From assembly GCA_011033025.1 (NCBI GenBank), contig WFMF01000091.1, positions 1-64,000 of the forward strand: a stretch of DNA of 64,000 nt, written 5' to 3'. Position numbers and translations under genes: made by a program. The DNA is from Beroe forskalii (taxonomy: Eukaryota; Ctenophora; Nuda; Beroida; Beroidae). Under the pieces are notes generated by a model, which saw nothing but the letters and a program-made list of their open reading frames with translations, searched no databases and had not been told where the DNA came from. The first letter of the stretch is position 1, and the number at the start of each line of letters is the position of its first letter. Below are positions 30,206 through 42,700 of the stretch, in pieces.

Positions 30206-30915
30206 ATTTTGGCCCAAAATGGGTTGGGGATGGTCTGAATTGCCTTTTTATGTCATTAAACAAGTATTTGGGTCCTTCTGGATGAATAAGAGTCCGTATA
30301 ATTAAATTTTCAAAACTCATTTTTTAAGTCTAGAATTCGTTTTCTTTTTTTCTAGGCAAAATGTCATATTCTGAAATTGGTTTAGAATTATTTCTTGATA
30401 CCAAACAAAGTTCAATCGGTTTCGGGAATTTCGAGAAAGTCGAATTTTTGACCCGAAAAACCCCTTACTATACACTGGGACTTTTTCGGGTCAAAATTCG
30501 ACTTTCATGAAACCGATTGCTCATTGTTTGGTATCTCAGTGCGACCTCGAAACCAAAGTTCAGGCAAATCAGTAATTTGTGGCCTCAGGGCCAGAAAGGG
30601 TACTTTTTCGAAAAACGAAAATTTCGTCATTTTGGCCCAAAATGGGTTGGGGATGGTCTGAATGCCTTTTTATGTCATAAAACAAGTATTTGGGTCCTTC
30701 TGGATGAATAAGAGTCCGTATAATTAAATTTTCAAAAACTCATTTTTTGCCCAGAATTCCCGTTTTCTCCCTTTTTTCTGTAGGCCACAAATCAAGTTCA
30801 TATTGGCTGAAATTTGGTTTCCGAGATTATTTCTTGATACCAAACAGTTCAATCGGTTTCGAGATTTCGAAAGTCAAATTTGACCGAAAAAACCTGCCTA
30901 TACACTGGGACTTTT
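30206..30915. repeat. Direct duplication of about 290 bp with an inverted segment between
   Basis: The block CATTTTGGCCCAAAATGGGT...CACTGGGACTTTTT occurs at about 30212-30485 and again at about 30630-30912 with small indels. Between them, 30400-30530 forms an inverted repeat around CACTGGGAC (ATTTCTTGATACCAAACA against TTGTTTGGTATC). It looks like a nested or rearranged repetitive element. No gene is seen. Confidence 0.8.
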
Positions 30916-31339
30916 TTAAATTACATCTTCTAAGGATCATACTAAAAATACATAAACGAATTAGTATAACAGAATACAATATCAAATTTGAAAAGTCAAG
31001 TGGTGACGTACGGTCAGAGCACAGTTAAAAGGTTGAATTGTTACAATTTCAATGGATCATAAATATCTAAAAGAAAGTTTACATTATCAATGGGTAACAT
31101 ACATCTGAAAGAATACAATATCAATAATAATACATCATAAAAACATCAAACTGAAATACATCTGAAAAGTATAAACAAAATTCGGGTAAAATGAAGGAGA
31201 AGATTGAACAATGCAAAATAATTCAATACACCGACTAGTACACTCCTGGTAATAAATAAAACATAGAACTGACTGATAGAAGGGATTTGGGAATGCTCTA
31301 GTGCCTATTTAAATTCATGGGATTAATTGACTTGTGCTC

Positions 31340-31986
31340 GCTTATTGGCTATTATGCGCTCATTAGGATGTTCAGCCCTCCATCTGATTCAAAAGTTTTA
31401 AGTTGGTGTTGCCAATAAGCTTCTTTCTTACTTAACTTATTTGTGATGCTTTCAGGGGGTATCCCATGGCTCAGGCTTAACCTTATCTACAAGTGTGACC
31501 TTTAATTCTTGTGCTAGAGTGGCATTAAACTGGGCCTGACTATCTATCCTAAATTTATGAGCCTTATTTGGTTATAATGTACTGCCACTCTACAACTGCT
31601 GACCTTTTTTCTTAATGTGACTTTTGTGGATGGAGAAACGAAGTTTCATAGTGCTATCAGTGCTACCTACATTCTGTTTATTACATACTAAATCAGTTAT
31701 TACATATATTACATGTTCATCTTCACAATGAAATAGACTGATAAATATTATGAATTTGTTTGGTAGTTAAAGACTGAATTTTAACTGTATTGTCAGATAA
31801 AAAGAATTTACATAAATTACACTTACCACAATTGATGTTACCTAGGGCTATACTATTGTCTGTGCTATTGCGTGAATAACGGGAATGAACAAGAGAATCC
31901 CCGATAGTCTTAGCCTTTCTGAAGGTCACAAAGATCTTGTCTTTGGAGACTACATATATATATATATATATATATATTAACAACAC
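31340..31986 (-). pseudogene. Decayed 3' end of a retroelement with GIY-YIG-type endonuclease
   Basis: The minus strand from 31986 downward encodes a fragment with IFVTFRKAKTIGDSLVHSR and CGKCNLCKFF, then EHVIYVITDLVCNKQNVGST, then after several in-frame stops WDTP and near-WQHQLKTF-like remnants (LLATPT*NF). Order and spacing match the C-terminal zinc-knuckle/GIY-YIG tail of some animal retroelement polymerases (Penelope-type or similar). Stops and lost reading frame make it inactive. The polymerase domain itself is not in the window. A short TA microsatellite (31951-31977) sits at its upstream edge. Confidence 0.6.
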
Positions 31987-32116
31987 GCATTATATATAGT
32001 AAGATGGTAATATTACTCAATAAAAATCTCAAACACGGTCAAATAATCAAACTATTGTAAAACTTTCCCAATTGACAAAGTGCCCTTTTGCAAAGCTCTC
32101 ATCTTTAACGTTTCAG

Positions 32117-35100
32117 ACTGGACAGGTGCATCATGTCCCTCCTGGCTCCGTCATTTTCAGGTTAGAGAAAAGATATTTTTCGATTACAATAAGAGATTCA
32201 AATTTCCTTTGAAGACTAAAAGTAGAACAGAGAAAAAGATCTCGAAATAAATCATTAATGCTCAGTGAGTTGTCGAGTTGAACAAAACATCTATAGATCA
32301 ACTTCATGTTTCAGAGAATCGGGTACTGTTTGGAAGCGCAGGATCTACACCAGTGTCTACCAGCAGCCTCGATTCACAACCGTTATCTCAGATAAACTGA
32401 AATGTGAGATGTCCACCTTAGCTCAGGTTAGGAGTTGACGTTTCATGATGACTCACTTTTCAAGAAATCGCCACGATCTTTTTAAAATTTTTAACTCATA
32501 TTTGCGCGATCATACGTCGACGAGTATCATATCTGAAGGGAAAGTAAAAAGGACTCAATAAAGGCCCCTCATGGCGGTCAACAAATAAGCCATTGATGAG
32601 GTCATCTTCAGATGCGGCAAAGGCTGAGGAGCGTCATTAAACAGAGCATCGAGTGCAGGACTAGGTCCTGTGAAACCCCGGGAAGGATCGGACTCTTACT
32701 CTCAGGGGGGCTCAACTGCAGAATAATAGGACATGTGCTGCAGGAAATCAAGGTTCGGAATAATGGGGCATGTGTGGTAAGAATAGGTGTGAGAGGAAAC
32801 CTAAATCTCACCAAATTTCCCAAGAAATTAACAAAGTCAGCCTTGAGCTACCTAAAATATTAGCTCTTCAAAATGCGTCATCGCAGTCGAACGAGGGGCG
32901 AGCTTCGAAATGAACAAAAAATAATTCAGACAAAGCTTATTCTCCTCTTATCTCAGTAACTCTGCAGGTGGAGCGAATAAAAACCTTCTTCATCGGCACC
33001 AGGACAGCTCATGAGCGGGCCTCCAGTGCTCAAGGTGCACGGAGTATCGGGTCAGTGCACCACGACATTAACCTGGATACCAGGACAGCTTTCCAGGACA
33101 TCACACCGGTTATAGAGCTGATTGAGACCTACGATACTGCCTCGGTCAGGAAGGTGGGTGTTGGGTGACCATTGTCATTTGTTAGGTTATTAGGTGATGT
33201 GACTCATTTGTGCCAGGACTCGGTGGCCCGCCTTTGTAAATCGTTTGTGTAAGAACAGACAGAAAAATATTGCTCAATCTAAGGAGACAGTCAATGATCC
33301 TCAGTCAAATTAAACAAATTCCGAGTCTGGAGTTGTGAGGTAACGACAGGAATCACCAAGTCTGAAGGAAGTAACGCCATCCCTCCGTTAAGTGTGCGCG
33401 GGAAGCAGAAAAACGCCCAACATATCGATATATTAATTGATCCTCTGCCAAATCAACAAGAATTGCGCCTGCACCGACACAATTGTTGTTCAGAGGCGTG
33501 CCGTGGAGGGTCTAGTCAGCATATTTGGGGTGTACGGTACCGACTGACTCAGGGGGTTTGGGGGGCGGGCCCCCCAACCGCCGGAGGCTATGCGCCGCAG
33601 GCGAAACCTCTGGAAAATAGCTGAAAGAAGCACTCAAAAAGTGCCTAAAACAAGTCTCTTTTTACAAATTATACTATGTTTCAAAAGTTGTATTTTTTGC
33701 AAAATTTTAAATGCTCATATCATGTTGATGTACGAAATTCATTATTCAAAGATCGCGAATACAAGGACGTAGGTATAACACTTCTACACGAGATCATTGG
33801 ACATTTACATCGGATCACTGGATCGAGAACATGACTGGAACGTCACAACACAAGATTATGGGACACAGGTACATCGGATCATTAGATCGAGAACACTGGA
33901 ACATCGGATCATTACATCATGGAACACAGGTACGTCGGATCATTAGATCGAGAACACTGAAACATTACAGCACTACATCTTGGGTCACAGATACATCGGA
34001 TCATTAGATCAAGAACACTTGAACATCAGAACACAGGTACGTCGGAGTGTCGGATCATTAAATCGAGAAAACGGGAAAAATCAACAATTAATATGTTAAT
34101 TAAAACTTATTTGTCACTATATTTGTTCCGTCTTGAATCTTAGAAATCCGTCACAAGAAAGAAAAAATCAGTCGCAAAACATTCGAGACGAGTAAAAAGT
34201 GACCGCGAAATCTAAAAGACAATGTTGGAAATGGTACGTGTGCACTGCATGAATGCGCGAAACTGAAAATCGGGGGTGTCACGGGCACCCCCGCGCAATT
34301 AAAATACAGTAGGCACCCCGATTTCACGGCACGCCTAGGGAGATTGCAATTTTACAGTAGTACGGGGGTGTATGAGAGTTTTGACGCGCAGCGCGCAACA
34401 ATTGCGCGCTAGTTTTTGGAGGAGAATTCAGTAAGATAAATGACAAAATGCGCGGCGCAACGTTGACTAAACGGGGCATTCAGCGATGGACGCTAGGGCA
34501 ATGATCGCGCGTGCGATCACGGAAATGATAAAAATAAAATTTGATTTTCTTAATTTTAGCGGGGTGTACATGGACACCCCAACACCCCCACGGCACGCCT
34601 CTGTTGTTGTTGTTCCCGTAGGCTGTATGCAGGCGCTTAATTTCCCTCCCCCGCGATGCTTGATGTAACCTTAGCATCATAATACAAAACGCAATCGTAG
34701 TAAGAGTATAAATACTGTTCCGATGCACGTGCTGCGCGCGACCACCGAGAACACGAATTGGCACGTGCCATTTCTTCTAAAATTCTTGCGCGCGAGTTCG
34801 TTGTTGCACTCAGTTCGTTGTAGATTTCGCGCCATTTTGTTGAATTGGTTTACGTTTCGCATCAAATTGTGTCAGCGTTTATTCACGCAATGTATTTTCT
34901 TGAATGTTTATACTAAGTTGATATCACTTTTTATCTGACTTTCAAATTTCGTGCTTGTGTTTTCTGTTTTAATGCTGTCTCTTGTTCCAAAAAGCAATAT
35001 CTGTCTTTCACAGCGAAAAATATTTCTCAAACTTAGTCGAATCCAGCAGAAACTCTAAAGGTTATGCATTTGGTACTAATTCTAGAACAAAACCGAAGCC

Positions 35101-37067
35101 TTTTCCTCAAATCTACCGCCCAACTCACACCTAAGATTTTAACTTTTTAAGACACGAATTCTTCAACAGCCTAATCAAATTTAGAAATTTTCACAATTTA
35201 ATTTTGGAGTTCGAGCATGCGGCACGGTTGGGCTAGATCAACCTACAAGATTTATACTTTTGAATTAAGAAATTCGTTATTTTGAAGATTTATGTGACAT
35301 GGGGACGGAGGGACGGAGGGAGGGACATTTTTGCGACTGATATTATAAAGGAGCAATCCGGGCACTTTCCAGAAATTACAGTAGTTGTATTGCAAAACTG
35401 GACCTGATATACACATATCCTATTTCTCACCTTCCCAAACCACGATCTCTGCCAACCCTCTCATTTGCCTTTTTGTATTCACAAATAGGCCAATGAACTC
35501 ACCCAAGTCTGAAGTAACGCCTTACACCATCTCTTCCCAGGGCCTCCTGCTCTACACCATCTGTAAGCACATCTACGAGCGAGAAAAGGTGGATATTCTG
35601 TTCTGTGGAGAGGGGTTGGATGACATTGCAGGTACCAAACTACCGGCTACCATTTCTCAAATAAACCCAGTTATGGTTTCGGTTGGCTAAATACGCCACT
35701 TTGACCGGTTTTTTGGTTTCGTTCGGTTAACCGACCGATTTCCCCTAAACGGTTTATTCTGAAATTAACGTAGTATTCGGTAATGGTTTCGGTTTCGGTT
35801 GGCTGAAAGCGCCCGGTTATCCGGTACTTCGGTTTCGGTTCGGTTAACCGGTTGTTTCCTAATCGCAGGGAGTCAGATCTTCTTCAAGCAGGCGCGGGGG
35901 GATGCTGAGTACCAGGAAGCTGTAGACAACCACCTCAAGAGACCTATTGGGAGGGACGTATACGACAAGATAGCGAGCTGGTTTGGGATTCGGATCGTGT
36001 TTCCCTTCCTGGACCCTCTCTTCACATCGCACTATCTGAGCTATTCCAGTGAGGAGAGGATGCCGAGGTTCGGAATAGGTAAGAGAATTGCACCAAAAAC
36101 TATCTTCTATCAAATCTCTTCTTTTATCAATTTCGTCATCAATTTTCCACTTTAAACCCTGATAATGACGCCATTTACTTTCCATTCTAACCCCTGATAA
36201 TGGCGTCATCAACTCCCCCACTCTAACCCCTGATAATGACGTCATCAACACCCCATTCTAATCCCTGATAATGACGTCATCAACTCCCCACTCTAACCCC
36301 TGATAATTACGTCACCAACTCCCCACTCTAACCCCTGATAATGACGTCACCCTCAGAGAAGTACTTCCTGCGGTCCTGCTTCCACCACAGCGGGATGCTT
36401 GCGGAGGAAGTGGTGTGGAAGAGGCGGGAGGATTGGGTGGACTCTGCGAGTAGTTACGAGGCGTCCTGGGTGAAGTACCTGCAGAAACTCTGTCAGAGTA
36501 GGGTGGAACAGGCGGAGGGATTCAGTCGCAGAGAGGAGGTATTTGAGAAGACTAATCAATGCTGCTATTCGAGATGGTATTTGACAAAACCTTCTCAAGA
36601 AGAAAAGATAGTTGATGCAAGGGTTTAAAACCTAGACAACGGCTTTTCAAATCACTAATTTTAATGCAATTTCTTTCAAAATAGCCATCATTTCTGCATG
36701 ATTCCTCAATACAACCGCCTGCAGGTTTACACACACAACGTGCCACTAACAGAAGAGGAGTACTACTACCGCACTATATTCGATGCTCTCTTCCCTAATC
36801 AGTTCTCCCTGGTCCCAGCAGTCTTCAGACCTGCCTTCCAGGTGCGAAGATCAATGATCTTAAGCTGTATTGCCATCAATTTTAGACGTTTTGCGCTTTT
36901 TTCCAGGTTTATTTGTCGATCAGTTCCTTTAGTACAACAGCTATTTTCCTACCATATTTTTACCATGAAATTTGCAGGTAGGCACGGACCCCTCGCCTCG
37001 ATCCTGGAGCATTTACCCTCAACACCTGTGTGTGGACTTTCTGGGGACTGTCAGAATGATGGTGTGA
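32117..37067 (+). CDS. ASNS: Asparagine-synthetase-like protein, visible C-terminal part only
   Basis: The family makes asparagine from aspartate, ATP and glutamine. Exons in phase: 32117-32160, 32315-32426, 32612-32752, 32968-33153, 35541-35631, 35869-36078, 36357-36538, 36725-36841, 36978-37067 (TGA). The first two give the end of the amidotransferase half (HHVPPGSVIF); exons 3-9 are the synthetase domain: RIGLLLSGGLNC, RIKTFFIGTRTAHE, IELIETYDTASVRK, ILFCGEGLDDIAG, IRIVFPFLDP, FGIEKYFLR, LTEEEYYYRTIFDALFP. Two oddities: the pyrophosphate loop reads SGGLNC where family members have SGGxDS, and the glutaminase exons with the N-terminal cysteine were not found between GALE and 32117. This may be a catalytically altered paralogue, a 5'-truncated copy, or a gene with unrecognised 5' exons. 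Exon 4 has an internal coding repeat ACCAGGACAGCT. Confidence 0.82.
33491..34603. mobile_element. hAT-like non-autonomous element, copy 2 (1,113 bp)
   Basis: Same terminal inverted repeats as the copy at 18454 (CAGAGGCGTGCCGTGG ... CCACGGCACGCCTCTG), flanked by an exact 8-bp duplication TTGTTGTT (33483-33490 and 34604-34611). It lies in the ASNS-like intron between 33153 and 35541, same orientation as copy 1. The copies are nearly identical over most of their length, except for a block of about 45 bp near 34120-34165 that is unrelated to the matching position in copy 1 (about 19080-19125). Confidence 0.92.
35680..35868 (+). repeat. Duplicated GGTTTCGGTT block ending at an ASNS-like acceptor
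   Basis: Two roughly 95-bp copies share GGTTTCGGTTGGCTRAA, GGTTTCGTTCGGTTAACCG and similar. The second runs into the acceptor of the exon starting at 35869 (CGGTTAACCGGTTGTTTCCT, then AATCGCAG). Confidence 0.7.
36158..36356 (+). repeat. Tandem 34-36 bp repeat with TGACGTCA, ending at an acceptor
   Basis: Six units of the form CTCTAACCCCTGATAATGAC followed by GTCAYCAACTCCCCA. Several contain the perfect CRE/ATF palindrome TGACGTCA. Each unit includes CTAAC, a branch-point-like sequence, and a C-rich tract. The last continues as GACGTCACCCTCAG, the acceptor of the exon starting at 36357. An inverted, diverged copy lies at about 38160-38190 (GTGATGTCATCATCAGGGTT). Confidence 0.85.
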
Positions 37068-37345
37068 GCTGATTGAGTGATTGGCTATCGCGATACGGTA
37101 CTGTCAGCTGATTGGTTATCGTGATACGGTACTGAGATGTGATTGGCCATCGTGATACGGTACTGTGACGTGATTGAACTCAAGGGATTGAAGCTTAAAC
37201 GAGATAACTGATACGAGAGAATTTTTCAGAAGCTTTCGAAAATCATTTGATTATCGTCGTCAGCTGTTGTGATTGGTTATCGTGATCTGATATGGTACTG
37301 TGAGGTGATTGGCCATTGTGATACGGTACTGCTCAGATTTGTTCA
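37068..37345 (+). repeat. Tandem ~43-bp repeat in 3' UTR of the ASNS-like gene
   Basis: Units GTGATTGGYYATCGTGATAC followed by GGTACTG occur about five times right after the stop codon, interrupted by unrelated sequence at 37180-37260. The GATTGG core recalls the CTGATTGG motif of the window's hairpin elements. Confidence 0.75.
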
Positions 37346-37366
37346 GATTTGCTCGGATTTGCCGAG

Positions 37367-37372
37367 AATAAA
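37367..37372 (+). terminator. Polyadenylation signal AATAAA of the ASNS-like gene
   Basis: AATAAA lies 300 bp after the stop, just downstream of the 3' UTR repeats. It is the first canonical hexamer. Confidence 0.5.
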
Positions 37373-39729
37373 CTTCTCAAAATGAACCACTTTACGTTTT
37401 TGTGGGTTTAGAATTAGGAATGAACTCTGAGACTCCTAGTGAATCCTGAAAGCTGCTCTATGATAGGTAGACTCAGCTGACTCATGGTTCTTACCAAAAC
37501 TTAGTTTTCTGATGGCATTCAATTTATTTGTTTCTTGATGGACAGTGCTTTATTGGCTATCTTGGACAGAGTTTTTTTTCGACTTCAAATAATTAGCCAA
37601 TTATGATGTGTTCTGTCTTTTAGCAATATGGAGAAAAATTGGCTTTTATGTATTTCTAAATTTTAATATTGCGATACTTTGTCTTTTTTCAAATGAAAAT
37701 CATTTTTATTTTGCTTTAGTTTTATTTGCTTTAGTGATATTTATAGGATTTGAGAGAAATTTATGATTTATGAGTAATATTTGTCTTTTTGAGTGTCAGT
37801 TTCGTTATTTTTGAATAAATTACGCTATGTATTTCTGAATTTCTTCTCTAAATCTACGCCTTTTACTTTTCGTTCATTATTTTATTCACTGTGTTCATCC
37901 ATCACATCGATGAATCAAAAATTAAATCATTACAGGTACCTTTAAAGCAGCTGATTTGACATTATTTCTTCAATTTTAAGTTCGCGCACAGTCACACCTG
38001 ACCACAACTAACAAACAATAAGTCTCGAAATAATATTTTTGTCGAATGTACGTTTACTTTACTGCATAATCCTAGCATGCTCTATTCACAACAATGTTCT
38101 AGCATGCTTTGTTGTGTTGCACGCTATTTGAGGGTCAGCAGTAGAGCATAAACTATTCCTGTGATGTCATCATCAGGGTTTAGAATGGTGAATTGATGAC
38201 GCAAACTGTTACTTCGTGGCAGCTCGGAATAGTGCACCGCATACGCAATGAAAGGCTTTCTAGCTTACATGCTTTATTTCTTACTTTTTAGTGTGACCTG
38301 CCACTTTAAACTTGATATTTTCTTATTTGTAGCACCGATTAGTGATGCTTTAATCTTTTAATGGTTAACAACTCGTCTATTAGCATATTAGCATATTGTT
38401 TTAGGTGCCGTGGTGGCCATTCTTTGAAACAATAGGAGCGCGGTTTTCCAACACAGTCAGATAGTAATATGTCCTCCCGGGTCACTTTCGTTGTGTAATG
38501 GTCAGGTTACGTTTTGTCATAGAGCTCCACTGAGCACAAGTTTGAGGAAGGCCTTTGGTTTCAAAATTGCAGGATAGATTAAGTAGATTGATAATAAATA
38601 CACGTCTTCTATGCTTTGTAAATCATTTCTGATTTGATGCTCTCAATAAAATTGATAATTTGATACTTTCGGGGGCAATAGGTACCGAAAAAGCCCAAGA
38701 AATTAAACCTCGATTTGTTTTTGTTTTTTTTTCATATCCAGTATCCACTGGGGGCTGCAGGAAGAAAATTCTCAACAAAAATGACACCATATCTCAAAAT
38801 TATCAACCGAAAATCATCAACTTCAACGGGTTTTTGGGGGCTGCCCTTCCTTACCAAGGATGAGTGCTTGTTCCAGAAAATGTGTTTAAACTTAAATAGA
38901 CTGAAGCTGATTATTTTCACATAGCCTTATGCATTCGAGAAAGATATTAATTCTTGTTTTAGATTTTTCTCTCGCGTCGAATATATGCAAACTCGTTAGA
39001 TTTTAAATTTTGCATATTGATCGACGCTTTTATGCCGTCAACTCCAGGTTAATTAGAAGTGTTTTTGAGGCCGAGGAATAAAACTTTGCCAACTTCCATG
39101 TTTCATAATCTCATATAGTCCCTCAGTGGTGAAATTTCAATCTATAAATAATCACTGTGACTATTTAAAGACTTTACATATTATGAAATATCGTTTTCGT
39201 CGATAGAAAATATTCGCAAGTAAATTTTAACTCAAGTGAAATGTCCAGAATAGTGTCTTGTGACAAATCCATATGCCAGTATAGCGCCTAGGGTTTAAGA
39301 TAAGTTGTAGCTTTGTAGAACATTGACAAGCTTGTTGCATTTCATCGCTGATACATCCTTTATGTGATCAAATTTTCAGAATGATTTCGTGTATAAGATC
39401 AGCGTTTTAACTCTTAAATTAAATCACCTCACTTGTTACAGAAAACTGAAAACAGATATCAGATATCTGTGCTCTGTTTGAAGTTTTGAGCCTTTGATGT
39501 GAATTGTGATAGACTTCTGTGACTGTTTCATTGTAACTCCTGAGTGGGGCTTCAAGCTCATTTAACTTAATCCGTAGTTAAAAGATCTTGTTTTGGCTTC
39601 GCTTAATTAACGATTCCCGACTGTTTAATCCGAAGGTCATTGTGCCCAAACTCCTGACTCCTGACTGTTTCATCTAAAGGTCATGTGCCCACACTCCTGA
39701 CTGTTTTACCCGAAGGTCATAGTGCCCAA
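37373..39729. other. AT-rich spacer, no gene seen
   Basis: No exon could be supported on either strand. It contains the inverted CRE-repeat fragment (38160-38190), and immediately before the next gene three degenerate copies of CTCCTGACTGTTTYAYCYRA with AGGTCATNGTGCCCA (39610-39730). Confidence 0.45.
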
Positions 39730-42700
39730 ATGACTGCTGGTCGGAGAAGCGGCAGCTTGAGCCACCACGGCGGCAGTCTGAGCGGCGCAAACCATCACCA
39801 AGGCGGCAGTGTGTCGGGGGAAAAGGATGAAGTGGACCCCATCACCATGCTCCTTTATCAACTTCACAACCAGTTGTCTCTCAAAGAGATAACGACCATG
39901 ACTGCTATTGTGGACGTGCCCTCTCAAATCAGGTATACTCACTTAACACGACTTTTTCAGAATCTTAATTTAAGATCACAATTATAGAATACACAGCAGC
40001 CTAATATAAAACCTAGAGCTTAACAAACTGTCTTATCCAAAAATCTCGTTTTCCAAGTTATCAGGCCTGACCCCCCACACGTGGGAAACTGAACCTTCAT
40101 CCCAGGTGCTATATAGAGGATGGAATAGACCTGTTCACCTACCTGACTAGTAAAGACAAGCTACACTCCGCCTACCTGGAGATGCTGCTGAGCAGCATCA
40201 GACGACCAGATCTGGTGGAAACTGTACAGAGGTTGGGAGAACCGAGAAATTTGAAATAAGTTATTTTTCTATAGACGGTAACATGCTACCCATTCGTCGA
40301 TGATGCGGCACTTTGCGCCTGTTCAAACAATCCAAATAAATGCATGGCAAACGCATGGAAAATGAAGATGGGGAGATTATACCTCATTTCGAAACTAAGC
40401 TTATATTACCCTTCTGAAACCACGTCATACTCAGACCACACACTCAACTTATCTCTTCACATCAGGTTTTATCAGAACGAGTGGCAGTACTCTGCATACG
40501 CCTACACGATAGAGACCTTCCGCGAAACAGGTGAGGTGCACAGTGCCAGTGCACAGCAAAACCTCGGGGAGAATAAACATGTTGCTTGCGATTCTATCAA
40601 ATCCTCACTGTCCCCGCACTTTCCCCTTATTCAGTCATTTTCAAGAGAGTGAAGTTATCAGGGAACCATATTAAGTAGCGACATCATTCAAATTTCAATA
40701 ACCATTGCTATTCTCAGGTGAGGTGCCCGTGGTGCCGCGCACGGCCTTCAAAACCGTGGAAATCACTGAGAAATACGCTTTTGACGTGTTCGTCCATCAC
40801 GCTGACGCAGACAGGGAATTCGCAGAGGAACTCATCGAGGTGAGTCAGGTGACGAAAAGAAGAACCTGTGAAATCAGGAAATCCAAGCCAATTACCACTT
40901 TTTTGGCAGCTCCCTCTATATATGAAATCTCCCAAATAAGATATTGAGACACTGCAGTCTACACCACTTCTCCACGATTCTGAACTCCCCCGCCCCCCAT
41001 TTGCAACCCCATCCCCCCCCCCCGATAAGAAAACGATACATAACACTACATATTTTCAACAGCGGTTGCAAGAGGAAGGGGTCACTATTCTGTACGGGGA
41101 TTTCAAGGACATCTGGACAGCGGATCCAGTGAGGTGCAGGTACTGCATTGCTATCATCAGTAAGAGCTACGTGCAGCTAGACTTGGCGGAGGAACTCGCG
41201 CTACTACTGGTAATTATATCAATTAGTCAATTAATTAAATAATTATTAATTTTTATTTTGATGAGGCATTTCTCAGAACCAGGAAATTGAAACTAAAACC
41301 CCCTTAGAACAGTAAATTAACCCTGACTAAACCCACCTCAGAACCAGGAAATTAACCCGGGCTTACCACCTTACTAACCCCCCTTAGAATCAAGAAATCA
41401 ACCCGGGCTTAAAATTAACTCTTCAAACCCCCCCAGAACCAGGAGATTAACCGGGAGCGTCCCTGAAGAACATCATCCCAATCCTGAGCGGGATGTCTCC
41501 GGACTTCCTGGCGGAGATGTGTCCTTCCCTGGAGCAGGTCTCTCAGTTCAGCTTCATTGGGGGCATTGGGGAGTATCTCAAGCAGACCGTCAACATCATC
41601 CACAAGGGTAACGATTCCTAATGTGACATAATGTGGATTCTTTGATTCCGAAATTTGAAATAAAACTTTGTATTTTTGTGAAAGCATAAATTTCGAAATG
41701 TGCCTTGGTGATACCACTGTGAGACCACTGTATAGTGTATATGTAATGAGTAATTGAGTAAAGACTCAATATAAATCAATTAAAGCTTTTAACGCCTTGA
41801 TAAATGCCTGCAGGACTGAAAACCTCCATAAACAACTGGTATAAGCCGGCTGCAACCCTGCACTGCACTTCCAAACACCAATCAGGTTTCAACTTCAAAA
41901 TTAAACACCAATCAGGTGTAGACATTTCTACAGCCTATAGATCTCGAATTTATTCCAATAAATTTTATAATCTGGCGTTGCTTACAATCACACACTTTGT
42001 AAATAACAACATTTGACACAATAGCTGCTCGGACTGAACATCGTGACGTCATTGTGACGTCACTACAAGCTCTGCTACGCGCTATAAGTATAAAATATGA
42101 CTTAACCGTTTAGTTTCTAATGTTTACTTGTGATTGTTCTGAATGCTTGTTCACGCTGTTCATATTGGTCCTCGCTCAGGCAAAAGTCAGAAGTTTGACG
42201 TGAGTCTGGCCTCTGTGGACAGGTTTACCGTGGGGAGAAGTGAGTTTAGTGTACTCTTCAGAGGGGATAAAGGTAAGCACTGATTGGGTAAAACGTTCAT
42301 ATAGGGTAACTATTGGGTCACGAGGATTTGATATCTGGAAATCTCAATGAATCATGCTCGTTACAAGAAAATAAGCAGTTTTAAAAGTTTATGTACTCAA
42401 GGTCCTAAAGACTTATTAAAGGTCGATTACAGAAAAATTGAAAAGAACTATCAAATTACGTCAGAACATGAAAATTTATGCAAAGACGTTAACCGTGACA
42501 GAAAACATGATATAGACACTCTTGCGCAGGAATCAAAGGGCTGCGTGACACCTCTCAGAACGGGCACTGCGTGATAGAAACGGATGTGAGGGAGGGAGGG
42601 CGGCAGTGCGTGTGTGTTAGAAGCATGGGGCACCCTCTCACCTTCGTAGCAGTAACTTCTCCTATCTACATACCCCATGGTAAGTAAGAATGGGGCACCC

